From: Ustilaginoidea virens
Taxonomy: Eukaryota > Ascomycota > Sordariomycetes > Hypocreales > Clavicipitaceae
DNA: 64,000 nt
Direction of reading: 5' to 3'
Assembly: GCF_000687475.1 (NCBI RefSeq)
Contig: NC_057320.1
Location: 4,436,501-4,500,500, forward strand
Of the stretch, positions 54,694 to 64,000 are shown piece after piece. Made by a program: the position numbers and the translations under genes. A model generated the notes under the pieces. The model was not told where the DNA came from and ran no database searches. It saw nothing but the letters and a program-made list of their open reading frames with translations. Positions within the stretch are counted from its first letter, which is position 1. Each line of letters opens with the position of its first letter.

Positions 54694-55160
54694 CTGGCAG
54701 CTTCTCTTTTTATAGAAGCAAACATCGGAATCGCTAGGATGTAAGGCGCACATATAGAAAGAAAAGTGCGGCGCGATCTCGGCAGGTTGTGCCGCCGATA
54801 ACGCCGTCGCGCCGTGCGGCCGGCTTATACAGGCTCATACCGTACAGCCGGTATGTTGAATATCGCAGCCAAAATAAGGGGGCAAAAAGGGGCAGTAGTA
54901 AACGCAGTAAAAGCAGCAAATGCAGCATTGAACATAAGGAAATCCACCCACTTGCCACATATGGCATCACCAATACCTTCCAAATGTAGTCAGATATTAA
55001 CCGACCTCTTTACCCACCCTTCCACACGTATAATAGCCTTGTTTTGGTCGACGAAGGTCTTAAGGGCTTTATTAGGCGTTCCCTTAGTTATTGCGTCGGC
55101 GAGATTATTATTCCTATTAATCTAATAGATCTCATAAATCTCCCGGCGCTCGTATGACTA

Positions 55161-55556
55161 TCATAGGGCCATAATATCTATTATAAGCCTTTTTTCCTTG
55201 GTAGTGCCTAGCTTGACTAGGCATTCGTACAGCGAAAACGAATCTATACACACAACTATAGGGATCTTCGGCAATCCCAGCCTGCTGGTAATCATATTAA
55301 GGGTCGTGCCTATCGCATATGCAATATCGACCCCTTGCACCATGCTATACAGCTCCGAAGCGAGTGCGCTGCGCATTACACGCTTACTCTTTATAGAGCT
55401 ATAAGTAATGATATTACCGGTCAGCTGGAAGGCGTTATTCGCAGTATCTATCTCATTCCCTAGCATAATTATGTAACCAATCTGGGAGCTTAAATCTTTA
55501 TTGTTGGCAAAGGATCCGTCAATAAATACAAAGATCTTAGCTGTGTTAAGGGCCAA
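55161..55556 (-). pseudogene. Copia RNase H domain, still open (131 codons)
   Basis: Reads FVFIDGSFANNKDLSSQIGY, KSKRVMRSALASELYSMVQG, IVVCIDSFSLYECLVKLG and TTKEKRLIIDIMAL, with the RNase H acidic residues D (FIDGSF), E (ASELY) and D (CIDSFS) all retained. It is the C-terminal domain of the copia polyprotein, cut off from the upstream RT by stops. Confidence 0.85.
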
Positions 55557-55599
55557 ATTGATGTACCATAGGCTACGATCTTGGTTATTATACTGCTAT

Positions 55600-56700
55600 T
55601 AAAGGCGCTTATTCAACCTCGCGATATCGTTAGGGTCAGGTTGCTAGTATTATACCGCGACAGATAAATCAAAAGAGGCCTCGGGCTGGCAGACCGTAGC
55701 CACATAAGCGCCACAAGCGCGTTATTCGATATAATTATACTGGGCCGTAGGCGTATTTTTATCGATGGTCGTGATCTTCTTACTTTGCCCTTTCTAGCAT
55801 AAGGTTATACCGTTATTATCAGCCATTAGTATACATCCGTTAAATATTAGGGGCATAGTTGGCGATAGCCTTGTCTTAGGCTTGGCGTTAAAGCCTGCTT
55901 TAGTAAGCTCTAATTCCTCCCATTAGAAGAAGGCATCATCACTTAGGCCGAGGGTATCGTTAGTCTATATACCCACGATGCCAAAGCATATAGCATCACT
56001 AGTATCGTCGGATATCAACAAATAGGGGTTATAGGTTGAAGTAGTCATGCCTAACTTCTTATGATGGTGCCGGAAGTATATTGCCCACCAGTAGGTGCCT
56101 GCCTCAGCTATTCCGTATAGTGGCTTTACCACTTCTATGATCGTATTATCGGGGTATTAATGCGCTATCTGCTTAGGTAGCTTAGCGATAATCGATCTGT
56201 TGAGGGTGGTGGATAACTGCACGTAGGCCTATATAATATTACGTATCTAGAGAAATAAGCCGTAAGAACGTTATAGTGATAGGGCTAATAATATAAGTAA
56301 CTATTGACTAGCCCATTAGATTGTGGGGGACTGAGTTAATATCAATTGCTTCTTATTATCACTATGACCTTATATTATAAGCCTAGACTTCTCGTATAGG
56401 GTGTCCATGCCTTTGCCCTTAATTTCTCGTACCATACGTAAGTTGAATAGGCGTTAGGCTCTATATTGACCGATATTAAAGGTAACGAATCGGAATATAT
56501 CGCAGGCCTATAATACTTCTATCTCTATATAATCAGACTATTCGAAAGGGTCTCTAGGGGTCGTAATCTTGCCTTCCCGGCGTAATTGGCTAGTAAGCTG
56601 CAGATCGGCTTGCTCTTTAGTAGTTAAGAAAGAGGCATCAATAACGGTATTGGAAGCGATAGCATTAACGAGAGCCTCTTCTTAGTCCTCATTAATTATA
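55600..56700 (-). pseudogene. Copia reverse transcriptase, inactivated
   Basis: Recognisable stretches include YNPYLLISDDTSDAICFGIVG followed by TNDTLGLSDDAF (two adjacent pieces); the active site normally reads TDD, and its first Asp is Asn at 55961-55959. Then EELELTKAGFNAKPKT. Stops include TAG in place of Trp or Gln. Confidence 0.75.
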
Positions 56701-57299
56701 ACGTCGGATATTATATATGCTGGCGATAGTGATACTAGCTATAACGCCGGTATCCTAGCTAGGTTAGGGGTTAGTAATAATGATTTTTCGGCTAAAGGTG
56801 CGGGTGCAGCCGGTATCCTGACTTCTAGCCTGCCGGGGCGGGCCGGGCCTTTAATATAGACGATATCTTTAGGATCGTTAGCAGCGGGATCGTTATCAAG
56901 GTTATAGTTATAGGGCTTAACGACCGTTGACCGGAATTTAACGGGGCTATAAGGCATTTACACAATACAGGTCTCACCATTAAGGCTAAGTAGCCGGTAC
57001 GGCCCGTGCCATCCATCCTTTTCTCTCTATACCCGTATATTAGATTATAGGGGTAGTCGGTGGATAGGCCATATATCCGGGCCGTTCCATTAGGCGAGGG
57101 CATCGCGAACCTAGCGTCTAGCGAGGCATTTTCTAGCTTCATTAGTAGCCTTTCGTAATATTAAAGCACGTTGTAATACTAATAGGCTAGGCAGTGAGTT
57201 ATCTATAAGTCGAGGATACGCTCTAAAGACTAATAATGTAGGCACTAGACCGTTAGGTCCAGTGGAATCATTAACAGCTTTTACAGCAAGCTGTAATTT

Positions 57300-57800
57300 C
57301 TATTCCTTTGTCATTAGGTCGCCTACTTCATTATCAATAATGGTATAGGCTCGGCGTAATAGGGCGTGGTATCTTTCGACTTTGCTAATACTATTATAGG
57401 CTTCCATAGGGATTTCATCCATATTGATAGAGAGAAGCCGGGCATTATAGCGGAATTCGGCAGAAGCAAAATTTAGTCTGGCATTATAGACTATCCAATC
57501 TGGTGGGCCAAGATATATATTAATCTAGCATTCCTTAAGGGCATTCTAAACGTCTCGGGCCTTCTATCTTTATAGATCAAAGAACCTAGCCGCCTGGAAG
57601 CTTATTGCGGCATCCACAATATGTAATACCGGCCGATTATCAATATAAAGGATATCTACAATTATCTTATAGTTAAATTAGCGGTCATCCTTTAGTGTAA
57701 ATTTAAATCGGCTAGGTGCCTTTGCGTTTATTTAGTATTAATGGCACATATGGGTAATGCTCTCGATGATATTGCAGTTAATATCATCATAACTAGCCTA
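57300..57800 (-). pseudogene. Copia integrase core, inactivated
   Basis: Shows YIDNRPVLHIVDAA, then WIVYNARLNF where the Asp of the D-A-G box is Asn (57485-57483) and the Gly is Arg, then SIGKVERYHALLRRAY with the catalytic Glu at 57377-57375, and AVKAVNDSTGPNGLVPTLL. This is the typical fungal copia integrase layout with RIP-type losses. Confidence 0.75.
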
Positions 57801-59099
57801 TTGAAGCAATTTAGAGAGCCTATTAATAGAGGGGTACCCGAATCGACGATAAAGCTAATAGATTTCCTATAATAAGAGGTGGAAGGCAGCAGTATCCGTG
57901 GTATTAAGAGTCCACTATAGATATCCCCATTTCCTAATAATTAGAACCTTAATATCCCTTTAGATTAACAGGTTATCGATATTATTAAGCTTTATATCTA
58001 TTCTATCTATATCCGTAATAGAATAAAGGAAGGGGGTGCCGCTATTAAAAATATGAAATGGGATATTGCCGAATATCATCGGGATATTTAGTATACCAAA
58101 AGATATAGTAGAGCCTGCGCCAAAATTTACTATATGCTTCTTATCAGTCGTCTCGATAGTTAGGGTTTTCATCAATCGCATTAGGGCCTTTACTTAACCT
58201 AGGCCTGCTGTTGATAGGCCGGAAGCGCCGGTATCCGGTAGGATTCCACGGAAGGCGTGGTCACTATAACGTTCTTCTTCTAGAAAGGCAGAATTACGGT
58301 TGGGTAGTAGTAAGGGCATTCGGAAGGGGTCAATTTGTAGGAAGGCGTATCGGCATAATTCATCCTATAGGGCTTATAATATTACGATAGATAAAGAAGG
58401 TGATAGTTCTATTTGCGTAGGGGCTAAGAAATACTGAGTGGCTATAATTTGCGGTGCAATAGCATCCTCTGTATCCTAATGTATAACCCCTGCCATTATT
58501 ACTTTAATATCTTTAGCGATATCATTAAAGTCGGTATTATTAAGGTGGCTTTAGTCGGCAGTCCCTTTGTATTCCTATAGGAAAATACGGAATTTCCTAT
58601 CATTAGGGGCGGTATAATTAGAACGGTTCTTTAGCTATTATACCTTTAATTCTTATTATTCTTAGGCAGTATAGTTGGATGACTAATATCCTAATTTATC
58701 GCAAATGAAGCATTTTCTTTAATAGGGCCTAGCTAGAAAGGTGCGATTCTATTATTGATACTATTGATTTAGGCTAAATTGGCGTTAAAAGGGTCCGTAT
58801 CGTTAGGGGCGTTAATACCGGTTATGGGATTGACCATATCTACGGTTTGTAAATAACGCTATATTATTATTAATATTAGCATCTTTAATATCCTGATGTT
58901 GCTGAGGCTGCTGTTATTATTAAAAGAATTGATGCTATTAAGTCATATAGGTAGTCTTGTAGATAGAAAGGGATCGCTATAGGTTAGTAGCGAGGCCTTC
59001 GAATATAGAGGCATAACGATATATGGCCTGGCTATACTTAGGGGTATCCCTAATAGCATTAAGTACTTATCGATGAAGCTCTATATTAGCTGTAAAGGG

Positions 59100-60960
59100 G
59101 GGAAAAAGACCACAATATAGGCGCTAAAGTTCCTCTAATAGGATATTAAGGCATTCTAGCTTTGACTTATCGGGATATTTCGCGATAGTTGATTAGAGCA
59201 TTATTCTATTCCAATAGTATAAATAGAATTGCTCTATACTCTCATTCTCGAAATGGCTCTTAACTTTACGGACTATATCGTTAAAAGTGAGGGTATTACG
59301 AATGCGTTCGATATTATCAAAATAGTACATCTTAGTATCGCCGATTAGTATAATTTAAAAAGCTCTAGCGAATGTATAATTAGGCAGTCCTAGAAGGCGG
59401 CACTTACTCTTAAAGGATACTACCTTTAGTATAAAGAAGTCATCCATTTTGCCGCTATATCTATCCTCTGTACGATAGCTGCGTAAGAGGTCAGATATCT
59501 TCTTCGAAACATCATCAAACCCAGCCTCTATATAGGCTCTTTAGGTATAATCTTCTTAGTGGTGTTCCAAAGGGTATTCTGGAACGGCTTATCGGTAGCC
59601 TTACGGTAGGCTGGCAAGATCTCTAGCTAGGTTATCCTATAACCCGGGTCGGTCTAGGTTTACCGGTCCTCCCGTTAAGACGGTCCGTTTATCGGCCTAG
59701 GTAGGCCGATAGTACCGGGAGGGGTCCAGTGCCGTGCCTATCCTTGGCATTATAGGCATTTGAGCCGGTAGTTAAGGCATTTATGCCTGTGGGTTATGGC
59801 TGCGATACTATAATTCGTGATATCTGGTATTAGGGGCAGCTGTTTTATCAATATTAGGGGCTTGCCTAGTGCCGCTAGTAGCGGTATATTGGGGAATATT
59901 AATATTAGTGACTTCAAGCGTATCACCATTGGGTCCCTCTATTGAGGGAAGCATATCATCGGGGCATATAACCTGACTTCTGGCTCTTGTGGGCATATTA
60001 TAATTCCGAGGGGCATTAGGATAGCCGCCTCGGCTAGCCCGGCTAGGGGTATAACCCCTAGGGTATAGTATTTAATCGGTCGGGCTATAGTTATCGTCCG
60101 TTATGTGCTGTTATTGCTATCAGGAGCTTTCCCCTGTCTTAAATAGCGGCCTATTATAAATAGGCGCTTTCCCTTTCTATTATAGCGGCCGGCCCCTTTC
60201 TTCTTCGGTAGGAATATAGGCCTTCTTTAACATAGATAGAGGGATAAGGGGTTATTATGCTATTGGTATTGCAAAGTCCCTGGGGGTCGAAGGGGCTTGT
60301 AAAGGTCTTCGTAAGGGTAATCGTAAGGGTGTTTATAAGGGTATTCGTAACAGTATCCATAAGGGTATTCGAATAATTATAGCAGGGAGTGAATTCCTCG
60401 AGCTTATAATAGAGGGGGCATCCTAGTTCATTTGCATCTCCCGTTCGGTATAAACAGTAGGGATAGATTATTCCCTATCTAGGTTTAACCGGGATATAAA
60501 GGTCTTACGTGTAAGTTAGAGGTCTATTTTTTCTTAAGGCCATTCAGGCATATGCTCTTATTGTATATAGTGGAGAAGGGTCCTGATTATTAATAATCCT
60601 GTGCTTCCAACATATACCCCACGTTCCCATAAGGTTATTCGGAATTCCCATAGGAGCCGTTTATTAATACAGCTAAATAGTTCCTCGGTCTACTTATTAT
60701 AATCCTTACGGAATTATTCCCATAGATCGTTATCCTTCTCATCGCCTATTGTATAACTATTAATAAGGTAGGCGATACGATTGTATAACTATTCGTCCAT
60801 AGCATTTATAGGGTCAATTTGGTCTATCGAATCGATCTAGTCTTTTATAATAATCTTAGCGAAAGGGTTGAGCTTTTCCGGTAGTAATGCCTCCATTATG
60901 ATATTGATAGAGGTAAGGATAAAGTAGAAAAGGCAGAAAGATAGGGAGCATTTGGCATAA
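59100..60960 (-). pseudogene. Copia gag and leader of element L, degraded
   Basis: The reverse complement of the gag-coding part of the right-hand copy (compare 63400-63990), including the stretch next to MDDFI and the TLTFND region. No long frame remains. A segment near 59650-59730 (TTATCGGCCTAGGTAGGCCG) is shared as a mirror image with 63385-63405. Confidence 0.65.
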
Positions 60961-61462
60961 GTATTAAAAGGAAGTAATTAAAAAAAGAAGTAATTAATAA
61001 AGGAAGGTAGTAAATTAATAAAGGAAGGAAGGAAGAAGGAAGCAATTATTAGGCAGGATATTATAGGCGTTCCGATTGCTTATTTAACTATATATTAGTA
61101 AATAGGTCCTTTACTATTATAAGGCTCTAAGTCGCTTGCGTAAGAACCTGCGTTTGTATGCCTACTAATGGTATTACGATAGATTTGGCGTTCCATAGTT
61201 CCTATCATAACCAAAGATATTGTGATATTCAGCGATCGTTACTAACTAACACAATCAATCAGTATAATATTTGGCGATTATTCCTCGTGATAGACGAGTA
61301 GGGAAGGTTAGACACAATCAATTTATCCTTTAGTCCGTAACATATAAGTCGTTTCGACTGAATTAGGCTAAATCACGTTCCTTATTAGCACGATCTTTTT
61401 AAATCGCCTCTTTTTGCTGGTCTTAGCTAATCTGTAAAGTGAACTTTAACTTTACTAATTAG

Positions 61463-61551
61463 TATTGGTATCATATCAAGGGGTACCCAATTGTACGTAG
61501 GGTTGCGCGCATGGTATTAAGTACCGTGAGGTCACCGGTTAAAGGTATAAT
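61463..61551 (-). repeat. Truncated 5' LTR of copia element L
   Basis: The first 89 bp (in + orientation) match the start of the LTR at 54351; the terminal TGTTGG has become TATTGG. The match stops at 61551, exactly where TGTCGG of another LTR starts. Flanking DNA on the element side (CTAATTAGTAAAG on - strand) aligns with the sequence after the other LTR, consistent with a shared primer-binding region. Confidence 0.75.
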
Positions 61552-61904
61552 TGTCGGAATCGCTGTCGCAAGGTGCCCAATTGGGCACAATTGGGCATAT
61601 TGCGACGGATGTGCCGCGCACACCCGATGCGCATGATGTGGCCACTTTAGCCCCTTTTGCCCCTTTACCCCTAAGCCCGGTAGGGCACGCGGGCAGCCCG
61701 GCCCGACTGCGCCGATGCACGTGACAATAGCACACACACAAAAAGGCCATATCGTATAATTACCCTCTTTTGCTTCCTTTCTTTCCTTTTAGATAGTCAG
61801 TCATAATCAAAAAAGTAATCATACCTTTAACCGGTGACCTCACGGTACATAATACCACGCGCGCGACCCTACGTATAACTAGGTACCCCGAGTTTATATC
61901 AACA
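61552..61904 (+). repeat. Complete 5' LTR of copia element R
   Basis: 353 bp, TGTCGG...ATCAACA, the reverse-orientation counterpart of 54351-54693. It differs from that copy by an extra AATTGGGCAC-type duplication next to the GCCCAATTGGGC palindrome and by scattered transitions. The + strand internal sequence starts at 61905 (CTGATCAGTGGTGATAACC), the expected primer-binding zone. Confidence 0.8.
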
Positions 61905-63648
61905 CTGATCAGTGGTGATAACCACCACTCACAGGATAATTACATCCCGCAAAGAACGGTGCATCACAGATCAGCAAGATATTAATTTCGAAGAGGCAGT
62001 TAAGCTTTCTTAGCTATACTAACCAGAGGGAGAACGATTTATGACCTCTCCTTCCCCTTATCTATCATAAGGAAAAATAAGATACGCTAAATATTACAAT
62101 ATTTAAAGATACCCTCAGCATCTAGGAAGAACGATTTATAACCTCTTCCTATTCTTTCTTTCTTTTACCACTATAGTAAAAGCCCTTTCGAATCTTATAC
62201 TCCTTGCAAGAGTGAATCCTACACTCCTTGCAATATATCCCCCCCCCCCCTTCTTTAAACCCTCATCTCAACACCATAGCCTCATCATCATCAACATCAC
62301 AACAACCATAAGAGCTACCTAAGAGGATACAACGGTTTGCCTCACTCTTTAACGATAATTAGACTAACGCTATAGAGCCTATCGACCCTAATAATACTAC
62401 GAATATACAGCTATACAACCGTATCGCGTTCCTTATAGATACCTATAAGGAAAACACCCACCTGGATAATAATCTCTGGGAATAATTCCGCGAGGATTAT
62501 AGCGAGTGGAATGAAGCCCTATTCCGCCGTATTAACGCTCAGGTTTTACGGCAATTCCGCTCAATATTACGGGAACGCGGCGTATATATTGGAGTATCGG
62601 GTTCCCTAACAATACCAACCCTACTTAAATGCCTTTAACAACAATAGAATCCACAATAGCCTTAAGAGGAAGTAACCCGGTAACTTGCTCGCAGTGTATT
62701 CCTATCCCGGCTCAACCCTACTAGGGAAACCTCACTACCCATCAGTAATACCGAGCAAGAGATACAAAGGCTCCAAAATACGCCCTCACACACACGCACA
62801 AGGCCCTCATTATCATCATCACGAGCCCCTATAATAGTTATGCGAATACCCTCACCAAGGCTCGCATTACGACTCTCATAAGCCCCATTAACGCCAAGGG
62901 AATTCGCAACACCAATAGTATAATCACAGTCACAATAACCTATTGTCCCCCCCTCTATATCGAAGAAGCATTATGCCCCTATGCCTGCCCCTATTAAAGA
63001 AGAAGAAGATAGGGGCCAGTCCTAACAACCAAAAAGGAAGACGCCTATTTATAATAGGCCGCTATTCGAAACAGGGGAAAGCTCCCATTATCAATAACAT
63101 GCAATGGCTGATGATTATAGCCTATAAGACCGACCCGATCAATTATATCAGCCTAAGGATTATACCCCTAGCCGAGGCAGCTATCTTAATGCCCCTCGAG
63201 GTCATAGCATCCCAATAGAGGTCGAGTCATAGGCCCTAATAATATGCTTCCTTCTATAGAGGATCCCGATGATAATACCCACCAAACCAACACCGCCGCC
63301 CGTAATACCAGATATTAGGCCTAAACGCCTCATCCGATAATGCCAAAAATAGGCACGGCACCTAGCCCTTCCCGTTAATATCGGCCTACCTAGGCCGATG
63401 AACGGACCGTCTTAACGGGAGGATCGGTAAACCTAGACCGACCCAGGTTATAGGATGACCCAGCCAGAGCTCCCGCCAGCCTACCGTAAGGCTACCGATA
63501 AGCCGTTCCGGAATACCCTCCAGAATAATAATACCACCAAGAAGATTATACCCAAAGAGCCTACGTAGAGGCCGGGTTTAATAACATATCGAAGAAGATA
63601 TCTGACCTCTTATATAGCTATCGTATAGAGGATAGATATAGCGGCAAA

Positions 63649-63885
63649 ATGGATGACTTTATTATACCAAAAGTCATCTCTTTCAAGAGCAAATGCCGCC
63701 TACTAGGATTACCCAATAATATATTAGCTAGAGCCTTCCAAATCATACTCATCGGCGATACTAAGACCTTTTACTTTAATAATATTAAACGTATTTGCAA
63801 TACCCTTACTTTTAACGATATGGTCCGTAAAGTTAAGAGCTATTTCGAAAATAAGAGCATAGAGCAATTCTATTTATACCATTAG
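63649..63885 (+). pseudogene. Copia gag fragment of element R
   Basis: A 78-codon open stretch, MDDFIIPKVISFKSKCRLLG...NTLTFNDMVRKVKSYFENKS...EQFYLYH, typical of fungal copia gag just upstream of the zinc-knuckle part. It ends at a TAG that likely replaces a Trp codon. Confidence 0.7.
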
Positions 63886-64000
63886 AATAGAATAATACTC
63901 TAATTAACTATCGCGAAACATCCCAATAAATCAAAGCTAGAATGCCTCAATATCCTATTAGAAGAACTTCAATGCCTATATCGTGGTCTTTTTCCCCCTT

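Larger units (their letters stand above)
54351..61551 (-). mobile_element. Ty1/copia-type retrotransposon L (interrupted)
   Basis: Runs on the - strand: partial 5' LTR at 61463-61551, gag (about 60.9-59.1 kb), integrase (about 57.8-57.3 kb), RT (about 56.7-55.6 kb), RNase H (55556-55161), 3' LTR at 54351-54693. The IN-before-RT order identifies Ty1/copia. It carries many in-frame stops and RIP-type changes but is less AT-rich than the adjacent gypsy copy. Its 5' LTR is cut at 61551 where an opposite copy begins. Confidence 0.85.
61552..64000 (+). mobile_element. Ty1/copia-type retrotransposon R (continues past the window)
   Basis: The same family as element L but on the + strand, so the two lie head to head. 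The visible part is the 5' LTR, leader and part of gag. The internal sequence is the reverse complement of element L up to the window edge; the leader is about 270 bp shorter than in L. It is moderately RIP-mutated with stops. Confidence 0.8.

Noticed and set aside
54463..54753. 96-codon minus-strand frame over the copia LTR
   Set aside because: It lies mostly within the LTR, which is non-coding in this family; it is open only because the LTR is GC-rich. The related frames at 61471-61750 arise from the second LTR copy.

Overview
The window is nuclear DNA from a filamentous ascomycete, most likely Sordariomycetes, order Hypocreales. The support is: short spliceosomal introns (60 to about 230 nt, GT donor, CTAAC-like branch site); fungal versions of single-copy housekeeping genes (SepA/Bni1 formin, Cwh41, Mss1, Pre5, Mcm5, Vps54, Erg20, Cdc23/APC8); and an AT-rich retrotransposon block with mutations typical of repeat-induced point mutation (RIP), a premeiotic process known only in fungi. 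A Clavicipitaceae-like genome with AT-rich islands fits, but the species cannot be named from the sequence alone.

From 1 to about 47.2 kb the DNA is moderately GC-rich and gene-bearing. In order it holds: the 3' part of a membrane protein (-); a SepA-type formin (+); the tri-snRNP protein SNRNP27 (-); ER alpha-glucosidase I of family GH63 (+); a possible 35-aa small gene (+); mitochondrial tRNA-modification GTPase Mss1 (-); proteasome subunit alpha6/Pre5 (+); replicative helicase subunit Mcm5 (-); GARP tether subunit Vps54 (+); farnesyl diphosphate synthase Erg20 (-); a small secreted protein (-); APC/C subunit Cdc23 (-); an RA-PH adaptor (-); and a MAT2B/RmlD-like reductase (-). These are unrelated housekeeping functions, not a pathway cluster. 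Three pairs are divergent and share intergenic promoters (SNRNP27/GH63, mss1/pre5, mcm5/vps54). The spacers are unusually rich in micro- and minisatellites, and trinucleotide runs have also entered exons as poly-Ala tracts.

From about 47.2 kb to the end the DNA is AT-rich and full of stop codons. It is a nest of retrotransposons. A Ty3/gypsy-type element on the - strand (about 47.2 to 54.35 kb; zinc knuckle, RT, RNase H and integrase all recognisable) ends at a Ty1/copia-type element, also on the - strand (from 54,351). That element's 5' LTR is in turn split at 61,551/61,552 by a second copy of the same copia family in the opposite orientation, which runs off the window. Catalytic aspartates of RT and integrase have become asparagine in RIP context, so these copies are dead.

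I found no secondary-metabolite cluster, CRISPR array, convincing tRNA or recognisable new enzymatic system. The most informative unusual features are the nested head-to-head copia insertion, a triplet of ACGCGA boxes upstream of mcm5, a 20-nt microexon in the MAT2B-like gene, a GC-AG intron in pre5, and the TATA-driven 35-aa ORF.
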